This document shows, one piece after another, positions 37,880 through 46,578 of a DNA stretch of 64,000 nucleotides. The number at the start of each line of letters is the position of its first letter. Position 1 is the first letter of the stretch. Location of the stretch: the NCBI RefSeq assembly GCF_004087915.1, contig NZ_CP035108.1, forward strand, positions 124,001-188,000, read 5' to 3'. The notes under the pieces are model-generated. The model was not told the origin of the DNA. It worked only from the letters and a program-made list of their open reading frames with translations, and made no database searches. The position numbers were made by a program, and so were the translations under genes. Source of the stretch: Geovibrio thiophilus (GTDB taxonomy: Bacteria; Chrysiogenota; Deferribacteres; Deferribacterales; Geovibrionaceae).

Positions 37880-39187
37880 ATGAAGATTTCTTACATAAGT
37901 TTAGGATGCTCAAAAAACAAAGTCGATCTTGAGTATCTCATGGGTTCGCTTCAGGAAGGCGGGCATGAGATAAGCCTTGAGATGGCCGACGCGGACGCGA
38001 TAATAATCAACACATGCGGATTTATTGAACCTGCGGTGAACGAGGCTGTGGAGGCTGTGCTTGAGGCGGCGCAGGTGAAAAAGCCTGATGCGAAGCTGAT
38101 AGTCACCGGCTGCATGACAGAGAGATTCAAGAACGATGTGGCAGGCGAGCTGCCGGAGATAGATTTTCATACGGGCGTAGGCAAAATGAGCGATGTCATA
38201 GCCTATCTGGAAGGGGTCGAGCCTGTGAGGAAGGAGCGTGATTTCCTTTACGGCGGCGCGCGCGTACTCACCGGAGTGCCCTTCAGCGCATACATCAAAA
38301 TATCCGAAGGGTGCAACAACCGCTGCACATACTGCACCATCCCCTCCATCAGAGGAAACCTTACCGGAAGGCGCATTGAGGACATAGTGAACGAGATAAC
38401 CGCCCTGAAGGATCAGGGAGTCAAGGAGTTTGTGCTTGTTTCTCAGGATAATACCAAATACGGAACAGATATTTACAAAAAGCCGATGCTTTGCAGGCTT
38501 CTGCGGGAGATAGATAAAATCGGGGGCGACTTCTACGTGAGGATCATGTACCTCAACCCCGACGGAGTGACGGAGGAACTTGTAAAACTCGTCAAAAACT
38601 CAGAGAAGATTCTAAGCTACTACGATATTCCGGTTCAGCACATCAATAAACGTGTGCTGAAGGATATGCACAGGAAATCCACACCGGACGGCATAAAACA
38701 TGTTTTCAGCATGATAAGGGAAATCGATCCTGAAGCGTTCATCCGTACGACAATGATAGTCGGCTTCCCCGGGGAAACAGATGAGGAGTTCGCAGAACTC
38801 CTTGAATTTGTGAAGGAGTACAAGCCGGATTATGCAGGCTTCTTCCCGTTCTACCCCGAGGAAGGCACAAAAGCCACCGCGATGGGCATGAGGGTGGACG
38901 GCAGGACGGTTCGGGGAAGGATCGGCGCGCTCCGTAAGGCGCAGATAAAAAACACCCGTGAACGCTTGAAAAAAGTTAAGAAAAATGACATCATCTGCTT
39001 TGCCGAAAAGCCTAACGATGAGTTCGGGTTTCTGATGGAAGGAAGAGCCCTGTTTCAGGCTCCGGAGGTGGACGGGAAAGTCCTCTTCACCGATTCCGAA
39101 GCGATCAGCGGCTATGGTCCGTATGTCTGCCGGATAGAAAAAATAAGCTATCCGGATATAGTGTGCGAGGTCATAAGACCGCTTTAA
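37880..39187 (+). CDS. rimO: Ribosomal protein S12 methylthiotransferase RimO
   Basis: RimO is a radical-SAM enzyme that methylthiolates an aspartate of ribosomal protein S12. The 435-residue protein has the UPF0004 N-terminal domain with three cluster Cys (LGCSKNKVD, INTCGFI, VTGCMTE). The radical-SAM motif CNNRCTYCTIPSIRG is near residue 150. A C-terminal TRAM-like domain ends ...GPYVCRIEKISYPDIVCEVI. AAAAGGA precedes the ATG. Length fits RimO better than MiaB. Confidence 0.95.
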   Translation: MKISYISLGCSKNKVDLEYLMGSLQEGGHEISLEMADADAIIINTCGFIEPAVNEAVEAVLEAAQVKKPDAKLIVTGCMTERFKNDVAGELPEIDFHTGVGKMSDVIAYLEGVEPVRKERDFLYGGARVLTGVPFSAYIKISEGCNNRCTYCTIPSIRGNLTGRRIEDIVNEITALKDQGVKEFVLVSQDNTKYGTDIYKKPMLCRLLREIDKIGGDFYVRIMYLNPDGVTEELVKLVKNSEKILSYYDIPVQHINKRVLKDMHRKSTPDGIKHVFSMIREIDPEAFIRTTMIVGFPGETDEEFAELLEFVKEYKPDYAGFFPFYPEEGTKATAMGMRVDGRTVRGRIGALRKAQIKNTRERLKKVKKNDIICFAEKPNDEFGFLMEGRALFQAPEVDGKVLFTDSEAISGYGPYVCRIEKISYPDIVCEVIRPL

Positions 39188-39260
39188 GAATTTTGGTTTG
39201 TATGCTGAGATAATAACAATAAAAAATAAATTTCTCATAAAAACAGCAGAGGTAAAACTG

Positions 39261-40037
39261 ATGCGTAAATTAATTATCACACTGATGGCTATGGTTATTG
39301 CGGTTTCCTGCGCCAAGCAGCCCCCTAAAGAGATTCCCGCCGAAGTGAGCATGAAGAAAGGCATGCAGTACTTTGAGCGCAAGAAGTATAAAGACGCTGC
39401 GGAGCAGTTTGAAGCGGCAATAAGAAACGCCGGAGATCCCGACATGGCGGGCAATGCGCAGATTTTCCTTGCGGACAGCCATTTCCTTGCGAAGGATTAC
39501 GAACTCGCCATTCCAAGCTATGAGACATATCTGCGGATTTATCCCTATTCATCCGATGCTCCGAGGGCAAAGCTGAGGCTCGGGCTCTGCTATTACAGGC
39601 AGATAGGCGCTCCGGACAGGGATATGAAAAACGCTGAGGAGGCTCTTCGTATTTTCAGCGAACTGAGGAACGAAAACCCGGGATATGCGAAAGAGTATGA
39701 GCTTGCGGATAAAATACGTGAGCTCAGGGGTCTTATGGGCGAGCGTGAGCTTCTTGTGGCTAAGTTTTACCTCCGTACGGACAAGGAACGCCCCGCTGTT
39801 AAAAGATTGCAGTACATTGTGGAAAACTATCCGGACACAGTTGTTTACCCTGAGAGCCTGACTATGCTGGGTGATTACTACGCAGGGAAAGAGGGGTACG
39901 AGGCGGAAGCCATAAAGTATTACAGGGCGCTTATCAGGGAGTTTCCGAACAGCAAATACTCGTCGGACATAACATCCAAGCTTTCAAAACTGCTGACGAG
40001 AATTACCGATAATCTGGGCGGAACGGAGAATAATTAA
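39261..40037 (+). CDS. bamD: Outer membrane assembly lipoprotein BamD
   Basis: BamD is an outer-membrane lipoprotein of the BAM complex, which folds beta-barrel proteins. The 258-residue protein has a signal peptide with lipobox AVSC (Cys near 18) and tetratricopeptide repeats. KKYKDAAEQFEAAI and DYELAIPSYETYLRIYPYSSDAPRAKLRLGLCYYRQI are diagnostic. The ATG at 39261 has AGAGGT upstream; an earlier in-frame ATG would disrupt the signal peptide. serS starts at the next base after its stop. Confidence 0.92.
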   Translation: MRKLIITLMAMVIAVSCAKQPPKEIPAEVSMKKGMQYFERKKYKDAAEQFEAAIRNAGDPDMAGNAQIFLADSHFLAKDYELAIPSYETYLRIYPYSSDAPRAKLRLGLCYYRQIGAPDRDMKNAEEALRIFSELRNENPGYAKEYELADKIRELRGLMGERELLVAKFYLRTDKERPAVKRLQYIVENYPDTVVYPESLTMLGDYYAGKEGYEAEAIKYYRALIREFPNSKYSSDITSKLSKLLTRITDNLGGTENN

Positions 40038-41306
40038 ATGATTGATATTAAATATATAACTGCCAATCTGGAATTGGTTAAGGAAAAAACGGCGAAGAGG
40101 GGCGCAGAGTTCGACTTCGATACCCTGCTTCGGCTGGATGATGAAAGAAAGAAGCTTATCTTTGAAGCGGAAGAGCTTAAGAAAAAAAGGAACGATTTTT
40201 CCAAGTCATTCCCTCTCATAAAGCAGCAGGGCGGCGATGTTGACGCCGCTCAGAAAGAAATGAAGCAGGTTTCAGAGCGCATAGCGGAGATGGACAGAGA
40301 GCTTACGGATATTCAGGAGCGCCAGAGGATGATGCTCCTCACTCTGCCGAACCTTGTGGATGACTCACTCCCGCTTGGCAGAAGCGAGGAGGATAATGTT
40401 CTCTACCGTGAATGGGGGGCGAAGCCTTCGTTGGATTTTGAAGCAAAGCCTCACTGGGATATAGCGGAAAACCTCAAGCTTGTGGATTTCGAGCGGGGTA
40501 CAAAGGTTGCCGCTGCCCGCTTTTCCGCATATACCGGAATGGGTGCCAAGCTTGAGAGAGCGCTTATCAACTTCATGCTGGATACTCAGTCCTCAAGGGG
40601 ATACACGGAGGTAATGACACCGTTTCTGGTGAACGCCGCGTCCATGACCGGAACAGGTCAGCTTCCCAAGTTTGAGGAGGACGCTTTCAAGTGCGAGCGT
40701 GACGGGCTTTATCTCATACCCACTGCGGAAGTACCCGTGACAAACCTTTACGCCGGTGAAATTCTTGATGAGTCGGCTCTGCCCATAAAACACTGCGCAT
40801 ATTCACCCTGCTTCCGGAGAGAAGCGGGTTCACACGGCAAGGATGTTCGGGGTCTTATCCGCCAGCACCAGTTCAATAAAGTGGAGCTTGTGAAGCTTGT
40901 GAAGCCGGAGGACGGCTGGGCAGAGCTTGAACTTCTGCTCCGTGACGCCGAGAACATCCTCCAGCTTCTGGGTATCCACTACAGAGTAATGACCCTCTCC
41001 ACGGGGGATATAGGTTTTGCTTCTGCAAAAACCTACGATATAGAAGTATGGCTGCCCGGGCAGAACTGCTACAGGGAGATCTCCTCATGCAGCTGCTTTA
41101 CGGACTTTCAGGCACGCAGAGCCAATATCCGCTTCAGAAAGGCGGGGGATAAACGGCTGGATTTCGTATATACGCTCAACGGTTCAGGACTCGCCGTGGG
41201 CAGAACCTTCCTGTCCGTGCTTGAAAACTATCAGCTGCCGGACGGGCGTGTGAAAGTTCCCGAAGTTCTCCGCCCTTATCTCGGCGGAGTGGAGATAATA
41301 GGCTGA
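40038..41306 (+). CDS. serS: Serine--tRNA ligase
   Basis: SerRS charges tRNA-Ser. The 422-residue class II synthetase has the N-terminal coiled-coil tRNA-binding arm (about 25-105), motif 2 (FRREAGSHGKDVRGLIRQHQFNKVEL) and motif 3 (TLNGSGLAVGRTF). The class signature TAEVPVTNLYAGE is present. Length is normal. The ATG follows the bamD stop directly, and the stop overlaps the next ATG (TGATG), so three genes are tightly coupled. Confidence 0.97.
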   Translation: MIDIKYITANLELVKEKTAKRGAEFDFDTLLRLDDERKKLIFEAEELKKKRNDFSKSFPLIKQQGGDVDAAQKEMKQVSERIAEMDRELTDIQERQRMMLLTLPNLVDDSLPLGRSEEDNVLYREWGAKPSLDFEAKPHWDIAENLKLVDFERGTKVAAARFSAYTGMGAKLERALINFMLDTQSSRGYTEVMTPFLVNAASMTGTGQLPKFEEDAFKCERDGLYLIPTAEVPVTNLYAGEILDESALPIKHCAYSPCFRREAGSHGKDVRGLIRQHQFNKVELVKLVKPEDGWAELELLLRDAENILQLLGIHYRVMTLSTGDIGFASAKTYDIEVWLPGQNCYREISSCSCFTDFQARRANIRFRKAGDKRLDFVYTLNGSGLAVGRTFLSVLENYQLPDGRVKVPEVLRPYLGGVEIIG

Positions 41307-41974
41307 TGGCTCTTTTAAAAATACTCGCATCACCCATAAGCGGAAACTATTCGCAGCTCCCCGCTTATGCGCTAGATGAAATAAAGAACGCGGATCTCAT
41401 AATAGGCGAGGAGCGCAAGACTACCCTGCGTTTTCTTGCCGCCGTGGGCTGCCGTGAACACTCATACAGGCTTCTTAACGAGCATTCAACGGATGAGGAG
41501 AAGAAGGAGCTGATCGCCGCCGTCTCCTCATGCGGCACTGCGATACTTTTTTCGGATGCCGGAACGCCCTGTGTGGCTGATCCCGGGTATGACTTTGTGG
41601 ATATGTGCATAAACGCAGGTGCTGAGGTACGTTCACTGAACGCTGTCTCGGCTGTGACAGCCGCCCTCTCTGTGAGCGGCTTTTATGCCGAATCCTTCCT
41701 TTTTGCGGGCTTTCCGCCGAAGGATAAGCAGGAGCGCGCCAAGTTTTTCAACCATATGAAGAATACCAAGCAGACTGCGGTTATCTTTGAACGCCCCTAC
41801 GCCCTTGTCCGCACCCTTGAGGAGCTTAAAGGCATAGGCAAACGGGTATCCCTTTCCATAAACCTCTCCATGCCTGATGAAAAAAATTACAGAGGCACCG
41901 CCACCGATATACTCGGCTTACTTCCCGAAGGGATCAAGGCTCCGTTTGCCGTTGTGATTGAGGGGAAAAAGTAG
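41306..41974 (+). CDS. RsmI-like SAM-dependent methyltransferase (tetrapyrrole methylase fold)
   Basis: A 222-residue protein of the tetrapyrrole-methylase fold, resembling RsmI (16S rRNA C1402 2'-O-methyltransferase). It shows IIGEERKTTLRFL, AILFSDAGTPCVADPGYDFV, the SAM-site SLNAVSAVTAALSVSGF and FLFAGFPPKDKQER. RsmI is usually about 280 residues; this one lacks the C-terminal extension and opens with LASPISGNYSQLP, not the usual LYLVATPIGN. It may be a divergent RsmI or a paralogue with another target. It is the last gene of the bamD-serS run, with a terminator after it. Confidence 0.8.
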   Translation: MALLKILASPISGNYSQLPAYALDEIKNADLIIGEERKTTLRFLAAVGCREHSYRLLNEHSTDEEKKELIAAVSSCGTAILFSDAGTPCVADPGYDFVDMCINAGAEVRSLNAVSAVTAALSVSGFYAESFLFAGFPPKDKQERAKFFNHMKNTKQTAVIFERPYALVRTLEELKGIGKRVSLSINLSMPDEKNYRGTATDILGLLPEGIKAPFAVVIEGKK

Positions 41975-41996
41975 GAGTTTCGCCTGTACCGATTGT

Positions 41997-42026
41997 AGCT
42001 GTCCCTGCTTGCGGGGGCAGCTTTTT
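41997..42026 (+). terminator. Rho-independent terminator of the bamD-serS-rsmI-like operon
   Basis: AGCTGTCCC pairs with GGGGCAGCT (one G-U) around a short loop, followed by TTTTT. It lies about 25 nt past the stop codon. Confidence 0.85.
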
Positions 42027-42099
42027 GATCAAGCATTTCCAATGCCCTTTTAAAGATTCTTAATTATTTTGCGTCCTTTAACAGCGTTGTGCCCGCAAT

Positions 42100-42115
42100 T
42101 GTTTCCCGTGAAACA
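42100..42115. other. parS-like centromere site 3
   Basis: TGTTTCCCGTGAAACA differs from the canonical site at one base. It lies in the 430-bp gap between the rsmI-like gene and ybaB. Together with the sites at 14484 and 24143 it brackets the candidate origin. Confidence 0.8.
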
Positions 42116-42130
42116 TTTTTATTATTATCT

Positions 42131-42159
42131 TTGAAAAAATCTGTTTTTAGTCTTATAAT
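42131..42159 (+). promoter_or_regulatory. Sigma-70-type promoter for ybaB-recR-rng
   Basis: TTGAAA, a 17-bp spacer and a perfect TATAAT. The first gene starts about 245 nt downstream. Between the promoter and the gene lie a GTCATTCTGAG hairpin and a reversed family B element, so these would form a long 5' leader. Confidence 0.65.
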
Positions 42160-42192
42160 ATGCAGTTCAGGGCGCGGGTTGATCCTTGCCTC

Positions 42193-42229
42193 CGTCATTC
42201 TGAGATCCTTCGCTTTGCTCAGGATGACG
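42193..42229. repeat. GTCATTCTGAG-type hairpin
   Basis: CGTCATTCTGAG pairs with CTCAGGATGACG (one T-G) around a 13-nt loop. It is related to the longer inverted repeat at 4331-4398. Confidence 0.65.
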
Positions 42230-42239
42230 AAGTAACGCA

Positions 42240-42335
42240 CAGCTCCATGGATGGAAGCTGCGCCGTGCGGAGCGAAGACGGACGAAGTCCGGCGCGAGCG
42301 TGTGCGGTTTTCTGACAGGATGTTCTGAAAACCGC
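42240..42335 (-). repeat. Family B structured repeat, copy B4 (reversed)
   Basis: Read on the minus strand, hairpin 1 is GCGGTTTTC/GAAAACCGC around a loop with ACATCCTGT. Then come ACACGCTCGCGCC, hairpin 2 CGGAC/GTCCG, CTTCGCT, GCACGGC, and hairpin 3 CAGCT/AGCTG with inner CCAT/ATGG. All arms differ from the other copies but pair within the copy. Confidence 0.75.
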
Positions 42336-42404
42336 TGTTAAGCAGCCAAAACGTAAGTAACAGAATCTAATATATATATTTCAGAATTTTAAGGAGAATT
42401 AAAC

Positions 42405-42719
42405 ATGAACATTCAGATGATGATGAAGCAGGCACAGAAGATGCAGAAAAAGATCGAGGAAGCCCAAGCCGAGGCAGCGCAGGAGGTTGTAGAGGCTTCC
42501 GCGGGCGGCGGAATGGTGACGGTTCAGGTAAACGGCAAGAACGAGCTTCTCGGCATAAAAATCGAGAAGGATGTTGTAGACCCCGAAGATATTGAAATGC
42601 TTCAGGATCTTGTTGTGGCTGCTGTTAATGAAGGCATGGGCAAGGCTCAGGCTAAGATGCAGGAAAAACTTTCCAAGATTACGGGAAATCTGGGCATTAA
42701 TCTGCCCGGAATGTTTTAA
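42405..42719 (+). CDS. ybaB: YbaB/EbfC-family nucleoid-associated protein
   Basis: YbaB proteins are small dimeric DNA-binding proteins of the nucleoid. The 104-residue protein starts with a Met/Gln/Lys-rich coiled coil (about 1-35), then the conserved core (VVEASAGGGMVTVQVNGKNELLGIKI, DVVDPEDIEMLQDLVVAAVNEG) and a C-terminal helix ending NLPGMF. AAGGAG precedes the ATG. recR follows 24 nt later as usual, but dnaX, which commonly precedes ybaB, is missing. Confidence 0.95.
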   Translation: MNIQMMMKQAQKMQKKIEEAQAEAAQEVVEASAGGGMVTVQVNGKNELLGIKIEKDVVDPEDIEMLQDLVVAAVNEGMGKAQAKMQEKLSKITGNLGINLPGMF

Positions 42720-42743
42720 GGCGTTTTTTGCCTCTGTTGCGGC

Positions 42744-43343
42744 ATGATAAAGAACAGAATATTTGAAAACTGCCTTAATGAGCTTTCCCGTCTGCCCGGT
42801 ATAGGGCGGAAAACAGCGGGACGCCTTGCCCTCCACGTGCTCAAGATGAAGCCGGAGGATGTAAAGCGCCTTGCGGAAAGCATTGTATACCTTAAGGAAA
42901 AAACCGTCTTCTGCTCAGTCTGCGGCGGCATATCCGAGGCTCCGGTCTGCTCGGTCTGTGAGGATCGGTACCGTGTGCGCTCTCAGATATGCGTTGTTGA
43001 GGAACCGAAGGATATTTTCATCATAGAAAACACAGGAAGCTTCAGGGGACTGTACCATGTTCTCGGCGGGAGAATTTCCCCCCTTGACGGCATAGGACCC
43101 GACGAGCTGCGCATAGCCTCCCTGCTGGAAAGGCTTGAGGGCGGCGAGGTAACGGAAGTTATAATGGCGATGAACACAGATGTTGAGGGTGAAACCACAG
43201 CAATCTACATCGCCCGTCTTCTGAAACGTTTTCCTGAAATAAGCGTGACGAAAATAGCAAGCGGAGTCCCCATAGGCTCCAATCTTGAACACACGGACGA
43301 GGTAACACTGCTGAAGGCTCTGGAGGGCAGAATCAGGCTTTAA
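42744..43343 (+). CDS. recR: Recombination mediator RecR
   Basis: RecR forms a ring clamp that helps RecO/RecF load RecA. The 199-residue protein has the N-terminal helix-hairpin-helix (LSRLPGIGRKTAGRLALHVL), a four-Cys zinc finger (CSVCGGISEAPVCSVC), the TOPRIM domain (ICVVEEPKDIFIIENTG, YHVLGGRISPLDGIGPDEL) and the C-terminal Walker B-like region. Length is normal. The ribosome site is weak, so coupling to ybaB is likely. Confidence 0.97.
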   Translation: MIKNRIFENCLNELSRLPGIGRKTAGRLALHVLKMKPEDVKRLAESIVYLKEKTVFCSVCGGISEAPVCSVCEDRYRVRSQICVVEEPKDIFIIENTGSFRGLYHVLGGRISPLDGIGPDELRIASLLERLEGGEVTEVIMAMNTDVEGETTAIYIARLLKRFPEISVTKIASGVPIGSNLEHTDEVTLLKALEGRIRL

Positions 43344-43356
43344 GGTGAGCTGATTT

Positions 43357-44883
43357 ATGTCCAGAGAGATAATAATAAATTCAACGGTAAATGAATGCCG
43401 TGTGGCTGTGCTGGAAAACGGAAGCACGGCTGAAATATTCATAGAACGCGCCCACAGCAAAAATGTTGCGGGCAATATATACAAAGGCAGGGTGGTTAAG
43501 GTGCTTCCGGGCATACAGTCCGCCTTCGTTGATATTGGCTTAAGCAAGGCAGCCTTTCTTCCCGTCGCGGATATTTATGTGGAAAACGGGGATAAGGTGG
43601 CTTTTTTTGAAAAAAGCGTGGACGGCACAATCGAGTTTGATGATCTTGAGGCTGAGCGCCGCGTTCAGGAATTCCCCCCCATTCAGGATCTTCTGCGTGA
43701 AGGGCAGGAGATAATCGTTCAGGTCGCCAAGGAAGCCATAGGGCAGAAAGGCGCCCGCCTTACCACGCATATAACCGTTCCCGGGCGCTATATCGTCCTC
43801 ATGCCCGGTTATGAGCATGTGGGTGTTTCCCGCAAGATAGAGCAGGATGAGGAGCGTGAGCGCCTCCGCCAGATACTCAAGGATACCAAGCCGAAGGGCA
43901 TGGGGCTGATCGCCCGCACGGTCTCCGCTGACCGCAGCTACGAAGAGATAAAGAGCGATTTTGAGTATCTCCTGCGTCTCTGGACGAAGATTCAGGAGCG
44001 GATGACCCGCTCCGGCGCGCCCGCCCTTGTATATGAGGATCATGATCTTATCTTCCGCATACTCCGTGATGTGGTTAATGAGAAGGTCAGCCGCATCATC
44101 ATAGACAACAAGGCGGACTATCTGAAAATGAAGACCTTCCTGCGGGAATATATGCCGGATCTCCATGTCGAAGTGGCGCTCTATGAACATGAGCTGCCCG
44201 TTTTTGACCATTACAACATAGAGATAGAGATCAACCGCATACTGGACAAAAAAGTATGGCTGAAATCCGGCGGTTATATCGTAATAGATCAGGCGGAAGC
44301 GCTCACCGTGATAGACGTGAACACCGGACGTTTTGTGGGCAAGCGCAACTTTGAGGAAACCATACTGAAAACCAACCTTGAGGCGGCAAAAGAGATAGCA
44401 TGGCAGCTTCGGCTCCGCAATATCGGCGGTATAATAATCGTGGATTTCATAGATATGAGCAGGGACGAGAACAAAGAAAAAGTCCTTGTCTCTCTGGAAG
44501 GCGAGCTTAAGGGCGACAGGGCGAAATGCTCCGTGGTGAACATCTCCCCTCTCGGCTTGGTGGAGGTCACAAGAAAGCGTGTGCAGGAAAGCCTCACACG
44601 CACCCTCAGCGAGCCGTGCCCCTACTGTGAAGGGCGGGGGATAGTGAAGTCCAAGCTCACTGTCTGCTATGACATACTCCGTGAAATACGCCGCATAGCG
44701 CCCTACTTCAAAAATAAAAGGATTCTCGTTGAGGCGCATCCCGATGTTGTCGACCTGATACTAAACGACGAAAAGGAAAGCCTTGATGAAATAGAGCTCA
44801 TGATGAGCGTGACAATAGAGGTCAATCCCAGTGAGGACTTCCACATAGAGCATTATGACGTGGTTCCGGTCAGCAAGGAATAA
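43357..44883 (+). CDS. rng: Ribonuclease G
   Basis: RNase G is a 5'-end-dependent endoribonuclease in rRNA and mRNA processing. The 508-residue protein has the S1 domain (about 35-125: GNIYKGRVVKVLPGIQSAFVDIGLSKAAFL), the RNase H-like and 5'-sensor regions (RTVSADRSYEEIKSDF), the catalytic Asp motif VIDVNTGRFVGKRN, FIDM, and the zinc-link CPYCEGRG. It lacks the long C-terminal scaffold of RNase E, so rng is the fitting name. It follows recR by 13 nt. Confidence 0.95.
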   Translation: MSREIIINSTVNECRVAVLENGSTAEIFIERAHSKNVAGNIYKGRVVKVLPGIQSAFVDIGLSKAAFLPVADIYVENGDKVAFFEKSVDGTIEFDDLEAERRVQEFPPIQDLLREGQEIIVQVAKEAIGQKGARLTTHITVPGRYIVLMPGYEHVGVSRKIEQDEERERLRQILKDTKPKGMGLIARTVSADRSYEEIKSDFEYLLRLWTKIQERMTRSGAPALVYEDHDLIFRILRDVVNEKVSRIIIDNKADYLKMKTFLREYMPDLHVEVALYEHELPVFDHYNIEIEINRILDKKVWLKSGGYIVIDQAEALTVIDVNTGRFVGKRNFEETILKTNLEAAKEIAWQLRLRNIGGIIIVDFIDMSRDENKEKVLVSLEGELKGDRAKCSVVNISPLGLVEVTRKRVQESLTRTLSEPCPYCEGRGIVKSKLTVCYDILREIRRIAPYFKNKRILVEAHPDVVDLILNDEKESLDEIELMMSVTIEVNPSEDFHIEHYDVVPVSKE

Positions 44884-44971
44884 GTCAGCCTTATCCGGCT
44901 TCAGGGAGAGAACCTGAGAACTTAAAAAAAGCTGCTCACGGCTAAGATGTTCAGCAAGAGAGAAATGATAA

Positions 44972-45565
44972 ATGTATAACAGAAAAGACGCTTTTTACAG
45001 AAAAGCGAAGAAGGAAGGCTACAAATCCCGTGCTGCGTACAAGCTGACGGAGCTTAACAAGAAGTACGCCCTTTATAATCCGAACAGCCGTGTTCTGGAT
45101 GCGGGATGCTCCCCGGGCGGCTGGAGCCAGATTGTGCTTGAGACGGTGAAAAAGCAGCCTGTGGTGGGAGTTGATCTCATTCAGGTCGAGGGGATGGGGC
45201 ATCCGAATTTTCATTTTGTTCTGGGCGATCTGACCGACAATGAGGTGCTGCTCAGGGTGCTTGCCGTATGCCCCGAGTTTGACACTGTTCTCTCGGACGC
45301 GGCGCCGAACACATCTGGAACGAAGCTTCTGGATCATGTAAACAGTTGTGATCTGGTGAAGATAATTTTTGATTTCACTAAAAAGGTTCTGAGGAAAAAC
45401 GGCAATTTCTGCTTCAAGCTGTTCGACGGCGAGGACACGCAGGAGCTCCTCAAGGCGGTTCGCAAGTGCTTCAGTATGGTGAAGGTTATCAGACCCTCAG
45501 CCACAAGGAAGAGCTCCTTTGAGATTTATGTGGTCTGCAAGGGCTACACCGGAGAAAAAGAATAG
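44972..45565 (+). CDS. rlmE: 23S rRNA (uridine-2552-2'-O)-methyltransferase RlmE
   Basis: RlmE (FtsJ/RrmJ) methylates U2552 in the A-loop of 23S rRNA. The 197-residue Rossmann methyltransferase has YKSRAAYKLTELNKKY with the first catalytic Lys, the SAM motif VLDAGCSPGGWSQI, VVGVDLIQVEG, SDAAPNTSGTKLLDH with the catalytic Asp, and FKLFDGEDTQELL with the second Lys. The KDKE-type tetrad appears intact. An 88-nt spacer with a TCAGG/CCTGA hairpin separates it from rng. Confidence 0.95.
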   Translation: MYNRKDAFYRKAKKEGYKSRAAYKLTELNKKYALYNPNSRVLDAGCSPGGWSQIVLETVKKQPVVGVDLIQVEGMGHPNFHFVLGDLTDNEVLLRVLAVCPEFDTVLSDAAPNTSGTKLLDHVNSCDLVKIIFDFTKKVLRKNGNFCFKLFDGEDTQELLKAVRKCFSMVKVIRPSATRKSSFEIYVVCKGYTGEKE

Positions 45566-45605
45566 ACATTTTTAACGAACTTTACATACCTTAATCGGAT
45601 CGGAA

Positions 45606-45614
45606 TGGTATAAT
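45606..45614 (+). promoter_or_regulatory. Extended -10 promoter for nitroreductase gene
   Basis: TGGTATAAT gives a TGn extended -10 with a perfect TATAAT, 20 nt before the start codon of the nitroreductase at 45635. No good -35 is seen at standard spacing, which extended -10 promoters can do without. Confidence 0.5.
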
Positions 45615-45634
45615 AGTCCATGACGAGGTGAAAC

Positions 45635-46258
45635 ATGGAAACCATTCAGACCATTATTACCCGCAGATCAGTGAATTTCTTCGATCCGTCCTTCAAAATT
45701 TCCGATAATGAGCTTACGGAGCTTCTGAGGCTTGCGGCTCTTGCTCCGTCCTCTTACAACATCCAGCCTTGGGAGGTTGTGGTTGTGCGTTCGCCGGAGC
45801 GCAAGAAGGCTCTCCGTGAGTGCGCCTTTAACCAGCCTAAGGCTGAGGAGGCTTCCGCAGTGCTGATAATCATAGGCAATACGGACGCGGTGGAGGAAAA
45901 TCTGGACGCAGTGGCAAGCGACCTTGTGGACAAGGGTTATGCGGACGCGGCGGCGGCAGAGAGTGTGAAGAAGACAGCAGGCGGCTTTTACGGTCTGCCT
46001 GACAGCGAGCGCAGAAAGGTTTTCTCCGCTAAGAACGCGGGTCTTTTCGCCATGAATTTTATGACAGCGGCGGAAGGACTCGGCTATGTTACCCACCCCA
46101 TGGACGGTTTCGACGAGGGTAAGATAAAAGAAGCCTTCGGCATAAAAGCGGACAAGGTTGTGCCGATGCTCATAGCAGTCGGCAGATTTAAGGACGGCGT
46201 ATCGCTTCCTGACAGAAAAATGAGGTTTTCTCCCGAAAGGTTCGCAAGATTTGAATAG
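45635..46258 (+). CDS. Nitroreductase-family FMN-dependent oxidoreductase
   Basis: A 207-residue nitroreductase-fold protein with RRSVNFFDPSFKIS (FMN phosphate contact), the hallmark APSSYNIQPWEVVVVRSPE near 37-55, and AGLFAMNFMTAAEGLGYVTHPMDGFDE near the second FMN site. It resembles NAD(P)H nitroreductases that act on quinones, nitro compounds or similar; the substrate cannot be deduced. AGGTG precedes the ATG. It is a single-gene unit with its own promoter, unlike the 168-residue relative at 19629. Confidence 0.9.
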   Translation: METIQTIITRRSVNFFDPSFKISDNELTELLRLAALAPSSYNIQPWEVVVVRSPERKKALRECAFNQPKAEEASAVLIIIGNTDAVEENLDAVASDLVDKGYADAAAAESVKKTAGGFYGLPDSERRKVFSAKNAGLFAMNFMTAAEGLGYVTHPMDGFDEGKIKEAFGIKADKVVPMLIAVGRFKDGVSLPDRKMRFSPERFARFE

Positions 46259-46578
46259 CGGAGCTGCGCTCCTGAGTCTTCGGGTTCAGGTTAGCACCGG
46301 TGTTCAGTCTGTTTTTAGCTATAGTATGCGGAATCGCACCAGTGTAAAGTATAAGTAAATGTAAATGGTCAGACATCTGAACAATTTTTAAAATAATTTC
46401 AGAGTATAAATTATTTGTGATTAAGCTAAAAATGGGCTCCTTATTAAGGGGCTAACAATTTAATTGTTGACAAATGCGCTAAATGATGATTTTACATACC
46501 GAAACGGTAGTAATAACAGCTATTACGTTTTTTAATTTGTGCAACCATCGTTAGTTTTTTCATTGGAGGACGTGTACT
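46259..46578. other. 320-bp AT-rich gap without a gene
   Basis: I see no gene, tRNA or member of the hairpin families here. A TTGACA at 46467-46472 lacks a good -10 at usual spacing (TTTTAC-type only). The distal 100 bp contains short imperfect symmetry around CATACCGAAACGGTAGTAATAAC. This may hold the promoter and operator of the DUF134 gene, which starts after TTGGAGG. Confidence 0.4.

Noticed and set aside
43540-44739. Long open frame (399 codons) on the minus strand inside rng
   Set aside because: It is exactly antisense to an intact RNase G gene, has no recognisable domain and lacks a ribosome site; it arises from codon bias.
46467-46495. TTGACA promoter upstream of the DUF134 gene
   Set aside because: No acceptable -10 lies at 16-18 bp; kept only as a remark in the gap description.
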